DNA from: Kordia sp965224175
GTDB lineage: Bacteria; Bacteroidota; Bacteroidia; Flavobacteriales; Flavobacteriaceae
Reading direction: 5' to 3'
Length of the DNA stretch: 64,000 nt
Assembly (NCBI RefSeq): GCF_965224175.1
Contig: NZ_OZ245041.1
Span: forward strand, 4,402,001-4,466,000
Part shown: positions 46,052 through 54,970 of the stretch, piece after piece
Position numbering within the stretch: the first letter of the stretch is position 1
How the letters are laid out: the number at the start of each line of letters is the position of its first letter
Position numbers and translations under genes: made by a program
The notes under the pieces: generated by a model
What the model was told of the DNA's origin: nothing
What the model saw: the letters and a program-made list of their open reading frames with translations, nothing else
Databases searched by the model: none

Positions 46052-49000
46052 TTAAAATTGTAAGTTGACTCCTAATGATATTGTACTGAATACTGGTGAA
46101 CCAGCTCGCTGATATCCATAGGTTGTGGCACTTGTATTATTGATTGATTCTGGGTTAAATCCTGTGTAATCACTTGCTGTGAAATATAATAGGTTTTGCC
46201 CTGTTGCGTATATTCTTAATGATGATGCACCAAACTTCTCCGTAAGATATGAAGGAAGATTGTATCCAACAGTTACGTTACGAAGTGCAATGTAACTTGC
46301 ATCTTGAATGATAGCATCTGTAAAGATTTTTTGTTTAATAAACCCTTGATCTGGTGTTGTAGATGTGTTGAAATCTTGCGCACTGTTAAAGTGGTTGAAT
46401 AAGTACTGATCTCCCATATTACGTATTTCGGCACCATGACTTCCTTGAAACATAAAGCTTAAGTCAAAATCTTTGTAGCTAAGATTATTTGAGATACTCC
46501 AAACTAAGTCTGGATATGGGTTTCCTAATATCGTTTTATCATCATCATCAATAAGTCCGTCACCATTTAAATCTTTTACATATACATCTTGTGCTTGTCC
46601 ACCAGCTGGATGATATGGATCGTTGATAAATTCTAGAGGAATTTCACGATCTACTACCCAACCGTAGAAAGATGAGATAGGATTTCCTACTAAGTTGATC
46701 CATTCTGCGGCTCTTTTGCTATCTACATTTTGAATTTGCCCATTAGAATCTGCAAAGTCTAAAAGTTCATTTTTATTGTGAGATGCAACTACTGAAGTAC
46801 TCCATCTGAAATCTTCTGTTGAGATGTTTCTTGATGAAAGTTCAAATTCAATTCCTGAATTTCTAACTTCTCCTAAGTTTTCTAGCGCAGCTGAGAATCC
46901 TGTTGAAGAAGGAACTGGATTGAAAAGTAAAAGTTGATCACTGGTTCTTGTATAATAATCTATAGATCCTGTAATAGCATTGTTAAAGAATCCGAAGTCA
47001 ATCCCTGGATTAAATTCTATCAATCGTTCCCATTGTAATTCAGGGTTTGCAATGTTTAGAGCCACAAATGCAGCTTGCGAATTGTAATTGTCAGTTCCTA
47101 ATAAAGAGATAGAAGGGTATAAGTCTGTTAAAGCATTTCCTGTAGAAATATCTTTATTTCCAGTAACTCCATAACTAGCTCTCAATTTTAAAGTACTTAA
47201 AAATTCACTTTCACTTAAGAAGTCTTCTTGAGAAACTACCCAACCTACAGAAGCAGAAGGGAAATCTCCATATTTATTGTCAACACCAAAAATTGAGCTA
47301 CCGTCACGTCTGTAGCTTAACGAAGCTAAGTACTTGTCTTTGTAAGCATAATTTACTCTGGCAAATAATGAAGAGAATCCTTCTTCGTATTTGTATGAGT
47401 CTATTTGATTAAGAACTGTAGCAGCACTTAGTGTTTGTACTAAATCTGATGTATATCCAGATCCAAGTGCGCTGTCTCCTTGCCATTCCCATCTTTCAGC
47501 AGAAGCTCCTACAACGGCATTAAACTCGTGTCCTCCAAACGCTTTGTCAAACGTTAAGTATCCTTCAGATAAGGTATGAATTCTGTTTTCATTTGATTCA
47601 AAATAACTTGCTGCGGCTGCTCCGTTTCTGTTAGAACGAACACCTTGCCATCTATTTCTAAATGTATTTTGATAGTCACCACCAAGTGTTGCTCTAAATC
47701 TTAAGCCGTCGATGATTTTATATTCACCATAAAAAAGACCTGCGAGTTTAAATCTATAATCATTACGATCGCGCTCTAATACTTTTGCCGCTGGATTTGT
47801 GTTAGATGTATTACTAATGTCTTGTAAAACAGAACCATCTCCAAATAGATCGTAGTTGTCAAAATGTCTTTGGATTGCGTAATCACCAATTTGAACATCA
47901 GGGTATGTATTGAAATCTACAAATTGAATAGAGTTAGCATCATGATATAATGGCAACCAAGGCGTTTGTCTTAATATATCGTGTGTAGAACCGTCAAAAC
48001 GTCTTCTGCGTGTGTACGATGGAGCGAAGTTGGCTCCTAATTTTATTTTTTTACCAATTTTGGTATCAATTTTTAATCTTGCGTTGTAACGCTTGTAATC
48101 ATCAGTTAACAATACACCTTCATCATGATTGTATCCTAATGAAGCACTAAACTTCGTATTTTTGTTTCCTCCACGTGCATTGAAAGAGTGTGTAGTGATT
48201 GTTCCACCTTCAAAGATAACATCTTGCCAATCTCTATCAATACCTGTAGTTTGTGTTAGTAATTGCTTGTATGCAGTTCTGTTGGAAAGTGTTCCTGTTG
48301 CAGCCTGTTCAGCAGCTACGGTTTCTGCTACAGTAAAGTAATAATCGTCACTTTGTTTAGCTTCTTTAAATCCGAAAAAGCTATTGTAAGAGAATGAAGT
48401 TTTTCCTTCTTTACCTTGTTTTGTTGTAATTTGGATAACACCATTTGCACCACGTGAACCGTAAATTGCTGTTGAAGCTGCATCTTTAAGTACATCAAAA
48501 GTTTCTACTTCATTCATGTCTAAGTTTCCAAGAAAATCACTGTCTACTACTAATCCGTCAATTACAATTAAAGGAGCAGAGTCACCATTAAGAGAACCTA
48601 CACCACGAATACGAAGCGTAGGATCTGAACCAGCTTCACCTTCTGTTGCTGCAACATTTAAACCAGCTACTTGTCCAACTAGTGCATCATCAAGTCTTGA
48701 TACTGCAATTTTATCTAAGCCTTTATCTTCAACACTTAAAGTAGACATAGCTCCAGTTAGGTGTTTCTTTTTTCTTGTACCATATCCTACAACAACAACT
48801 TCATCTAATGCGTTCGCATCTTCTTCTAAAGTAATGTTTAGGGTTTTTTGAGCATCAATAATGATGGTCTGCGAAACATAGCCGACAAAAGAGAATTGCA
48901 GTACATCGCCTTTTTTGACCGTAATTTGATAATTACCATCAAAATCGGTCGCGGTACCGTTTGATGTTTTAACTACCTGAATATTTACACCAGGAATCGG

Positions 49001-49114
49001 TAAGTTGTCTGCTTTGGCAACTACTTTTCCTTTAAGAGTAAAGGATTCCTGCGCATACATTGAAATGCAGAAGAGTAGCATTACTATGCAGGTTAGCTTA
49101 GTTTTTAAATTCAT
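46052..49114 (-). CDS. susC: SusC/RagA-family TonB-dependent transporter
   Basis: A 1020-residue outer-membrane importer. Order: signal peptide (1-21, ends MYAQ), a carboxypeptidase-like regulatory domain (about 25-100, with GVNIQVVKTSNGTATDFDG), the EVVVVGYGTRKKK segment leading into the plug (about 105-230, with AVSRLDDALVGQVAGLNV and STAIYGSRGANGVIQITTK), and a beta-barrel to the C-terminal SLGVNLQF. With SusD it takes up oligosaccharides using TonB energy. It has a long leader (about 200 nt) containing a hairpin, and its promoter is overlapped by the double operator at 49302-49326. Confidence 0.95.
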   Translation of the reverse strand: MNLKTKLTCIVMLLFCISMYAQESFTLKGKVVAKADNLPIPGVNIQVVKTSNGTATDFDGNYQITVKKGDVLQFSFVGYVSQTIIIDAQKTLNITLEEDANALDEVVVVGYGTRKKKHLTGAMSTLSVEDKGLDKIAVSRLDDALVGQVAGLNVAATEGEAGSDPTLRIRGVGSLNGDSAPLIVIDGLVVDSDFLGNLDMNEVETFDVLKDAASTAIYGSRGANGVIQITTKQGKEGKTSFSYNSFFGFKEAKQSDDYYFTVAETVAAEQAATGTLSNRTAYKQLLTQTTGIDRDWQDVIFEGGTITTHSFNARGGNKNTKFSASLGYNHDEGVLLTDDYKRYNARLKIDTKIGKKIKLGANFAPSYTRRRRFDGSTHDILRQTPWLPLYHDANSIQFVDFNTYPDVQIGDYAIQRHFDNYDLFGDGSVLQDISNTSNTNPAAKVLERDRNDYRFKLAGLFYGEYKIIDGLRFRATLGGDYQNTFRNRWQGVRSNRNGAAAASYFESNENRIHTLSEGYLTFDKAFGGHEFNAVVGASAERWEWQGDSALGSGYTSDLVQTLSAATVLNQIDSYKYEEGFSSLFARVNYAYKDKYLASLSYRRDGSSIFGVDNKYGDFPSASVGWVVSQEDFLSESEFLSTLKLRASYGVTGNKDISTGNALTDLYPSISLLGTDNYNSQAAFVALNIANPELQWERLIEFNPGIDFGFFNNAITGSIDYYTRTSDQLLLFNPVPSSTGFSAALENLGEVRNSGIEFELSSRNISTEDFRWSTSVVASHNKNELLDFADSNGQIQNVDSKRAAEWINLVGNPISSFYGWVVDREIPLEFINDPYHPAGGQAQDVYVKDLNGDGLIDDDDKTILGNPYPDLVWSISNNLSYKDFDLSFMFQGSHGAEIRNMGDQYLFNHFNSAQDFNTSTTPDQGFIKQKIFTDAIIQDASYIALRNVTVGYNLPSYLTEKFGASSLRIYATGQNLLYFTASDYTGFNPESINNTSATTYGYQRAGSPVFSTISLGVNLQF

Positions 49115-49257
49115 AATTAGGTTTTTTTAATTAGTTAATATTCAACTAATCACTTAAAGCCTTATTTCTACTGCTAAAATTTTTGTATTTTTGCAATATG
49201 CATGTTACAATAAGTAATTATGTATAATCTTACTTCCCTCCAAAGAAGTAATATTCC

Positions 49258-49287
49258 AAAAAGGATAGGCGTGCACCTGTCCTTTTT
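49258..49287 (-). terminator. hairpin in the susC leader RNA
   Basis: A 12-bp stem (AAAAAGGACAGG with CCTATCCTTTTT on the minus strand, one G-U pair) has a 6-nt loop. It lies about 30-60 nt downstream of the expected susC transcription start and well before the ATG. The T run makes it look like an intrinsic terminator inside the leader, so it may act as an attenuator. It could also serve plus-strand transcripts. Confidence 0.5.
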
Positions 49288-49301
49288 TTGCGGTTAAAAA
49301 A

Positions 49302-49326
49302 TTGGTTAACCAGATTGGTTTACCAA
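49302..49326. promoter_or_regulatory. double operator at the susC promoter
   Basis: Two 10-bp palindromes, TGGTTAACCA (49303-49312) and TGGTTTACCA (49316-49325), start 13 bp apart. The 25-bp block is identical to that at 54766-54790. It overlaps the -7 element and the expected start site, a typical repressor position. The FadR-type protein at 41950-42651 is the likely binder. Confidence 0.75.
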
Positions 49327-49353
49327 ATATATGTAATTTTTTGAGATTTACAA
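49324..49353 (-). promoter_or_regulatory. susC operon promoter (TTG-N19-TATATTTG)
   Basis: On the minus strand, TTG and TATATTTG are separated by 19 bp, an excellent match to the Bacteroidota consensus. The last bases of the -7 element are part of the operator. Start of transcription is expected near 49318. Confidence 0.7.
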
Positions 49354-49402
49354 CGTTTTCGTAAATTTTATTAAAAAAGTGTTAATTTTTCTTGATTCAA
49401 TT

Positions 49403-49497
49403 TACTTGATGGTCGAGACTTAAATGCTCTGATACTCGCGTAGAAATGTTTTTAATTGTTTCTGTTCAATGCTTTGTGAGCTTGCCTCAAAGTAGTT
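49403..49497. repeat. 95-bp dispersed repeat, copy B
   Basis: Ungapped match to 39536-39630. It lies directly after the cupin gene stop and upstream of the susC promoter. As with copy A, it sits between two minus-strand genes of the alginate locus. The 385-bp cupin-susC gap holds, in order, this repeat, the promoter, operator and leader hairpin. Confidence 0.7.
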
Positions 49498-49499
49498 TA

Positions 49500-49847
49500 T
49501 TATTCCATAAAATCTTCACGAATAGGACTGAATACATCTATGAGTATTCCTTCTTCGGTGCAAATGGCTCCGTGTAGTACGTGTGGTGGTATGTATACAG
49601 TATCTCCGCCTTTTACAACTCTGGTTTCTTCTCCTATTGAGAATTCGAAAGCTCCACTTTCAACATAGGTGACTTGACTGTGGTAGTGCTCGTGCTTATA
49701 GCCAATGCCGCCTTTGTCAAAATGTACTTTTACGAGCATGATTTTATCATCATATCCCATGATTTTTCTTTTTACACCTTCGCCGACAACTTCCCATTCA
49801 AGGTCTTTGTCTAAGATAAATTCTTTACTAGCTCCAAATGTTTTCAT
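49500..49847 (-). CDS. kdgF: KdgF-like cupin (unsaturated uronate ring opening)
   Basis: A 115-residue single-domain cupin. Metal ligands are visible as H52, H54 and Q58 in KHEHYHSQVTYVESG and H92 in PPHVLHG. KdgF converts 4,5-unsaturated monouronates from alginate or pectin lysis to the linear ketouronate DEH/DKI, which feeds the SDR reductase of this locus. It is encoded 20 bp after the tandem PL7 lyase, as the last gene of the lyase unit. Size and motifs fit KdgF well. The substrate follows from context. Confidence 0.88.
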   Translation of the reverse strand: MKTFGASKEFILDKDLEWEVVGEGVKRKIMGYDDKIMLVKVHFDKGGIGYKHEHYHSQVTYVESGAFEFSIGEETRVVKGGDTVYIPPHVLHGAICTEEGILIDVFSPIREDFME

Positions 49848-49867
49848 ATTAGTATCTTTTATTATGT

Positions 49868-51928
49868 TTAGTTTATTTGTTTTGGTGGAGTTCCAGGACC
49901 TATTGTTGCTTCTCTAAACCATACTTCGGTGTAGCAGCCGTTTTCATATTGTTTGGCAATGTTACCTCCATAAGTTTCTGCTCCAGCACACCAAACCCTG
50001 TTTTTTTCTGGACTTTTGCCGTTGGTTTGATTGTAAGCTCCTTGTTTGAAGTAATTTAATTCTCCACTGTATGCTATTGGACGTTCTGTACCATCTTGTC
50101 CTATAGGTACAAATAGTTTTTTTACTTGAGTAGGTAGATCTGATTTGTTTACATATTCAGATTTGATTAGATTTTTTGTGAATGTTCTTGTTGGGTGACC
50201 TTCGCTTGTAAAAGTAAGATACATGATGCCTTTGTAGACATTTACTTCATAACTGAATTCTTCACCTAATTCTATTCCGTCTTTTGGTTCTGGAGGAAAG
50301 TCATCTTTATTGGCTCCAATAACAGACATGTCATTTCCCCAAACAGCGCTAGAATAATCCCATCTGCCTGAGTTATCATCTCCAGCCGTATTAATTTCAT
50401 AGTTCCAGAATACAGATCCTTTTTTATGACCTGGAAATTTTTTGTAAAATATTTTTAATGGTTCGTTTTCGTGTCCTTCGCCACTGTGAATTTGTCCTAC
50501 AACGGTTGCGTAAGATGCAGCAACTCTGGCATCTCCAGAAAGAGAGACTTGCATTACTTTACAAGTACCCGTAAGTTTTCCTCCTTCTTCTGGTGTCCAT
50601 TCTCTTTTTTCATGTAATTCGGTTCTTGTATTGCTGGAATTCTTTGAAGTTACTCCTGAGTTAGGTGTTTTGTATACTACCCAACGCCTTGTACCATCAA
50701 TGACCGTATAGAAAAAATCTTTATTTGCATAACCGATAAGATTGTTTTCTTTTGTTCCATCTCCCAACAAGATTTTAAACTTATCCATAAAAGGAATTAC
50801 TTCGCTAGGATATACTGTTTTTTTGCTTAGACCATCATTTGCTTTGAAGTAGCCTGCGTTTGAAATAGCATCATCACTAATTTCAATATTTGCAGATTTA
50901 AACCAAACCTCTGCATAGTTTCCGTCTGCATATTGTTTGGTAATGTCTCCGCCATGAGTTTCAGCTCCCGAGCACCATACTTTGTTTACTTTAGGTTCTT
51001 TTCCGTTGGTTTGATTGTAACATCCTAATTTGAAGAAAAGACCTTCTTCTGAGTATGCATTTTCACGTTCTACTCCGTCTTGACCAATAGGAACAAATAA
51101 TGTATTGACTTGTGCTGGCGTATCTGATTTTTTTGTGTATTCTGAAACAATCAAGTTTTTAGTAAATGTTTTGGTTTCATGTCCTTCGCTTGTAAATGTC
51201 AGGTGCATAATTCCATCTTTGACGATCACTTCATAGCTAAATTCTTCTCCTAATGCAATTCCATCTGTTGGTTCTGGTGGATAGGTATTTTTGTCAGTTC
51301 CGACTACCGAAAAATCATAACCCCAAATAGGATAGGAGTAGTCCCATCTTTTTGAATTGTCATCACCAGCGGTATTAATTTCATAATTCCAGAATACAGA
51401 GCCTTTTGTGTGTCCAGGAAACTTTTTATAAAATATTTTTAACGGTTCGTTTTCATGTCCGTCTGCGCTATGAATTTGACCAACCACCACAGAATATGTT
51501 GCTGCAACTCTTGCATCGCCTGTGGTAGCAACATTCATTACCTTAAGCGTAGCGTTCATTTTAGCTTCTGTCATAGGAGACCATTTTTTTAACTGTGCCA
51601 ATTCAGTTCTCGTATTGTTGGAAGTACCATGTGTATTCCCTGCGTTTGGAGTTTTAAATACTACCCAATCTTCTTTATTATCGTTTGTAGTGTAAAAGAA
51701 TTTTTTGTTTTCATAGTTAGTTGCTTTACCAGCATTAGAACCATCTCCCAAGATTAGATTCCAATGTTGAAAAAATGGGATTACGTCATTTGCATTCCGG
51801 TTTTCTGCTATGTTTTCAGTTTTGTCATCGTTTTTTTGTTTTTTACTATCACCACAACTATTACATAGTAAAATGGTGCTTATTAGTATAAGATGAATAG
51901 AAACTGATTTGAATATTTTAAAACTCAT
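49868..51928 (-). CDS. tandem two-module PL7 alginate lyase lipoprotein
   Basis: A 686-residue lipoprotein (lipobox CNSC) with two similar modules of about 310 residues. Module 1 (about 45-360) has NNTRTELAQ, VVGQIHSADGHENEPLKIFYKKFPG-type sequence and FFKLGCYNQTNGK. Module 2 (about 380-686) has NTRTELHE, GQIHSGEGHENEP and YFKQGAYNQTNGK. Each thus keeps the PL7 R-E, QIH and Y-K-G-Y catalytic blocks, so both may be active. The modules resemble each other more than they resemble the other two PL7 enzymes here, pointing to an internal duplication. It lies between the T9SS protein and the KdgF cupin gene. Confidence 0.88.
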   Translation of the reverse strand: MSFKIFKSVSIHLILISTILLCNSCGDSKKQKNDDKTENIAENRNANDVIPFFQHWNLILGDGSNAGKATNYENKKFFYTTNDNKEDWVVFKTPNAGNTHGTSNNTRTELAQLKKWSPMTEAKMNATLKVMNVATTGDARVAATYSVVVGQIHSADGHENEPLKIFYKKFPGHTKGSVFWNYEINTAGDDNSKRWDYSYPIWGYDFSVVGTDKNTYPPEPTDGIALGEEFSYEVIVKDGIMHLTFTSEGHETKTFTKNLIVSEYTKKSDTPAQVNTLFVPIGQDGVERENAYSEEGLFFKLGCYNQTNGKEPKVNKVWCSGAETHGGDITKQYADGNYAEVWFKSANIEISDDAISNAGYFKANDGLSKKTVYPSEVIPFMDKFKILLGDGTKENNLIGYANKDFFYTVIDGTRRWVVYKTPNSGVTSKNSSNTRTELHEKREWTPEEGGKLTGTCKVMQVSLSGDARVAASYATVVGQIHSGEGHENEPLKIFYKKFPGHKKGSVFWNYEINTAGDDNSGRWDYSSAVWGNDMSVIGANKDDFPPEPKDGIELGEEFSYEVNVYKGIMYLTFTSEGHPTRTFTKNLIKSEYVNKSDLPTQVKKLFVPIGQDGTERPIAYSGELNYFKQGAYNQTNGKSPEKNRVWCAGAETYGGNIAKQYENGCYTEVWFREATIGPGTPPKQIN

Positions 51929-51983
51929 ATGATATGTTTGGTAATGATTATAAGTGGTTGCGTGTTTAAAATGATAAGAAAAA

Positions 51984-53813
51984 TTACACTTTCATTACTT
52001 TTTTAGTGACACTTTTATTATTTGTTGTTATCCTAACAATGTACATTCCGTTTTTTAAATTAGAGATATCAATAGTATTGTTTACATTATTTGAAGTTAC
52101 TACCTTTTTACCAAACATATCGTACACATCGACAGAGGCTGAGTCAGTAGTATTTGTTTGGATATTTAAAATACCCGTACTCGGATTTGGATATATTTTA
52201 AAAGTTGAAGTAATGTTTTCTTCTACACTTAAGGTAGCATCAGAAATTATTAATTCATTTGAATAGTTGAAGGCTTTATCAACTGCATAAATCTTGTAAT
52301 AATTGCCTGAAGTGTAGGTGTCTGTAAAACTTGTGTCTGTTCCAATATAAATTATGGTTCCAGTAAGTCCTCCAGTTCCGTTAGTGGTAGTATTGCCATA
52401 TTCATAAATTCCATTTTGATTAGGATCATTGTCTGCATTTGGTTCTGTAGTATATTTAATAACAACATAACCTCCATTATCAACTCCGCCTGAAGGAGCT
52501 GTCCAGCCAATCGCAGCTGTTCCAGAGTTATTAGCATACGTTCCAGTAGTTGGATCATTAGGAGGCGTATCATCATAACCACCTGAATAGACAACAAAAT
52601 CATCAATACGTACTGCATCTGTATAATTATTATCATTACCATCTAGTCTTGCAACTGCCCAGTTAGAAACATTAAAAGTTGCGCCAGTTGTAATGGTTCT
52701 GTATGTTTTTGTATATGTGTTTGCCGTAAATGCTGTAACATCTGTAGTATTGCCAGCTATTCCACTAGAAGTGTTATTTAAATAAATACCAGCGTCTAAA
52801 TCATTTCCAGGATCAGTTGGAGCTGAGTAAAAATATTGAACTGTATATTCCGTATTTGGTTGAATTGTTGGATTTGTTGGTGATGGTGACTGCATGCGAA
52901 CATTATTGGCTCCTGGTGTTACTGCCCATGCTGCAGAGAACGCGCCGGTTCTTGCTAATGACATATCATTTGTCATATCTCTTACTGAAGAATTACTCGT
53001 AGAAGATACTGTCCATTGAGTTTGTGCTGTACCAGATTGACCACTTCCCGCAGAACTCATGGTATTATCGGCTGTCTGTGTTTCCATGCCGCCATCCATT
53101 TCTGGAAATTCACCGATTACTTGTCCTGTAGTTGGTGCTGTAGTAGCTCCAGTGTAAAGAATTTGTGTATTTACACGTTGCGCTTTTCTACTTGTTAATG
53201 TAGTTGGTGCTGATGAAGATCCTGCTCTGTAGTTAAGAGATTGATGTGCCGTATTGCTCCAATACCAGTTTAATGAACCATTTCCAGAAAATAATAAATT
53301 TGGTTGTGTAGCGTCTGTTGGAACTAAATTAGAACAATCCCAATCTATAGCAATTTCCAAAGCTCCACCTGTATAATTAAAACCTGTTGCTAACACAAAA
53401 TCCATAAATCCTTCAGTACCTGGGAAATTATTTGTAGTGTTAAACGTGTAAGTTCCTACTATAGTTGCTCCATTGATAACATCTGCCCAAGCACCATCTA
53501 CAGCAATTACTTCTGTGGCATTTGAGTTTTTCATATAAATCGTCATTGTAGCATCTCCTGATGCAGTAATGATATTTGTAGAACCTAAATCGAAGTTTAT
53601 TTGCGAAATGGTTGCAGAAGGTGATAAAGATGCTAATTCTGTTGCTGTGTATAGAATGCTAGCACGAGAAAATACTGAACTTGAACCACTGTCTGAACGT
53701 TGAAAAGGACCTCTAGTAGCAGAAGAAGATGTATCTGTGCCAAGAGTAAGTGTTGTTTGCGAATGTGCAAAACTCACAAGAAGTATTGCTATTAAAAGTA
53801 GTTTTGTTTTCAT
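51984..53813 (-). CDS. T9SS surface protein of the alginate locus
   Basis: A 609-residue secreted protein. Signal peptide 1-18 (AHSQ). An N-terminal Ser/Thr-rich beta domain (about 20-220) is followed by a second beta-sandwich (about 240-415) ending VRIDDFVVYSGGYDD, which resembles carbohydrate-binding modules. Then comes an Fn3-like domain (about 418-520, with AAIGWTAPSGGVDNGGYVVIKY) and a type A sorting tail (FKIYPNPSTGILNI to VMKV). No catalytic motif is evident. Its place between two PL7 lyases suggests a surface alginate-binding or scaffold role. That is inference. Confidence 0.8.
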   Translation of the reverse strand: MKTKLLLIAILLVSFAHSQTTLTLGTDTSSSATRGPFQRSDSGSSSVFSRASILYTATELASLSPSATISQINFDLGSTNIITASGDATMTIYMKNSNATEVIAVDGAWADVINGATIVGTYTFNTTNNFPGTEGFMDFVLATGFNYTGGALEIAIDWDCSNLVPTDATQPNLLFSGNGSLNWYWSNTAHQSLNYRAGSSSAPTTLTSRKAQRVNTQILYTGATTAPTTGQVIGEFPEMDGGMETQTADNTMSSAGSGQSGTAQTQWTVSSTSNSSVRDMTNDMSLARTGAFSAAWAVTPGANNVRMQSPSPTNPTIQPNTEYTVQYFYSAPTDPGNDLDAGIYLNNTSSGIAGNTTDVTAFTANTYTKTYRTITTGATFNVSNWAVARLDGNDNNYTDAVRIDDFVVYSGGYDDTPPNDPTTGTYANNSGTAAIGWTAPSGGVDNGGYVVIKYTTEPNADNDPNQNGIYEYGNTTTNGTGGLTGTIIYIGTDTSFTDTYTSGNYYKIYAVDKAFNYSNELIISDATLSVEENITSTFKIYPNPSTGILNIQTNTTDSASVDVYDMFGKKVVTSNNVNNTIDISNLKNGMYIVRITTNNKSVTKKVMKV

Positions 53814-53823
53814 ATTTTGAATT

Positions 53824-54759
53824 TTAATGCGTTAGATATAAATTGTAATATTTCACATAAGAAAATGCATTGGCATCTATTGTTGTTAGATAGTTTCCTG
53901 CTTTGAAATAGTTTTCAAATGGCCATTTATCCAAACTTACATCTTCGTATGTGTATGAAGACTCATTATTTAGCGTAACTATAATTTTTGCATCAGAAGC
54001 TTCAATAGAAAAATCGAAAGCATCGAAACCTACATAGCCAAGATTTTGTTTTATGTCGTACCAAGTATTGTTTGAAGTATCAAGTAAATCGTCGCCGCTA
54101 GTATTTTCATCTATTAGTGATTTTTTGTGCGACCAAACATAGCCGTCTTTCCAATAAATTTTTATGAGTGGCGGTCCATTGTTTGAAGAGAAATCATGTA
54201 TTTCCATATCTTCTTCGGAGATGATTCCGTGAATTTGCATGACAATTACTTTGTGATATGTATCACTTGAATTGTTATTTTCTGAGATATCTACAACTTT
54301 TAAACGTCCACGCATGGTTCCACCTTCGGCTAATGTCCAGTTTTCTCTAGCGTTTGAAGTATTAATTAATTCGCGTAATTCTGTACGTGAATATGAACTA
54401 TTTGCAGTAGATGATGCTGGAAACGTATAAAAAACGAGTGATTCATCTGTTGTATCATCATACATATACGGTTGTACAGGTGCTAAGTCTTGATAACCAA
54501 AATTGACCAATTCGTTAGGTTGATATTCGTCTGGTTTTCCGTTATTATTTTCATCTACGGGAAGTGTAACTTTCCAGTTAGAAAAGTTTATATCTGCATA
54601 GTTTACTGTTGGCGATTCTTCTGATGGAGTTTCAACAGCTGTTGGAGTAGGTCTGTCTAATTCATCATTACTTGAACAACTCATACAAAGTAAACAGTAG
54701 CTTAAAGCAATGAAAACTCTAGTTTTGGAAGAATGAAAATTTGTAAATTTTAGTTTCAT
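53824..54759 (-). CDS. alginate lyase, PL7 family, lipoprotein
   Basis: A 311-residue PL7 lyase that starts the lyase transcript. The signal peptide ends in a lipobox (CMSC), followed by a Pro/Thr/Glu linker. The catalytic fold (about 50-311) carries YSRTELREL, VIVMQIHG and YFKAGNYLTT. The last is the Y-K-G-Y block with the catalytic Tyr. It resembles the 42818-43723 lyase in its ends and length, so the two are paralogues placed at opposite ends of the Sus genes. Its promoter and double operator lie just upstream, with a leader of only about 23 nt. Confidence 0.92.
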   Translation of the reverse strand: MKLKFTNFHSSKTRVFIALSYCLLCMSCSSNDELDRPTPTAVETPSEESPTVNYADINFSNWKVTLPVDENNNGKPDEYQPNELVNFGYQDLAPVQPYMYDDTTDESLVFYTFPASSTANSSYSRTELRELINTSNARENWTLAEGGTMRGRLKVVDISENNNSSDTYHKVIVMQIHGIISEEDMEIHDFSSNNGPPLIKIYWKDGYVWSHKKSLIDENTSGDDLLDTSNNTWYDIKQNLGYVGFDAFDFSIEASDAKIIVTLNNESSYTYEDVSLDKWPFENYFKAGNYLTTIDANAFSYVKYYNLYLTH

Positions 54760-54765
54760 TTTAAA

Positions 54766-54790
54766 TTGGTTAACCAGATTGGTTTACCAA
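54766..54790. promoter_or_regulatory. double operator before the first PL7 gene
   Basis: TGGTTAACCA (54767-54776) and TGGTTTACCA (54780-54789) form the same 25-bp block as at the susC promoter. It ends 6 bp before the ATG of the lyase gene, and its upstream edge overlaps the -7 element. Confidence 0.75.
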
Positions 54791-54817
54791 ATATAGTCAT
54801 ATTTCTGAATGTTGCAA
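54788..54817 (-). promoter_or_regulatory. promoter of the PL7 lyase unit (TTG-N19-TATATTTG)
   Basis: The same architecture as the susC promoter: TTG, 19 bp, TATATTTG, with the -7 element running into the operator. The identical spacing at both promoters supports co-regulation. Confidence 0.7.
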
Positions 54818-54884
54818 ATTTTCAAGAAATAATGATGAAAAGAAATTAGTGGATAGGTTTAATTGAAATATTAGTATTCAATTA

Positions 54885-54919
54885 TAAAAAAAGACCATAT
54901 CAAAATTAGATATGGTCTT
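54885..54919 (-). terminator. terminator of the small lipoprotein gene
   Basis: A perfect 11-bp stem (AAGACCATATC / GATATGGTCTT, 7-nt loop) is followed by TTTTTT on the minus strand. It lies 52 bp after the stop at 54971 and insulates the alginate locus. Confidence 0.8.
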
Positions 54920-54970
54920 ACTTCTTAATCATTAAGATTCGGTGTATTTATTGAGAGTAATATTTATTTA

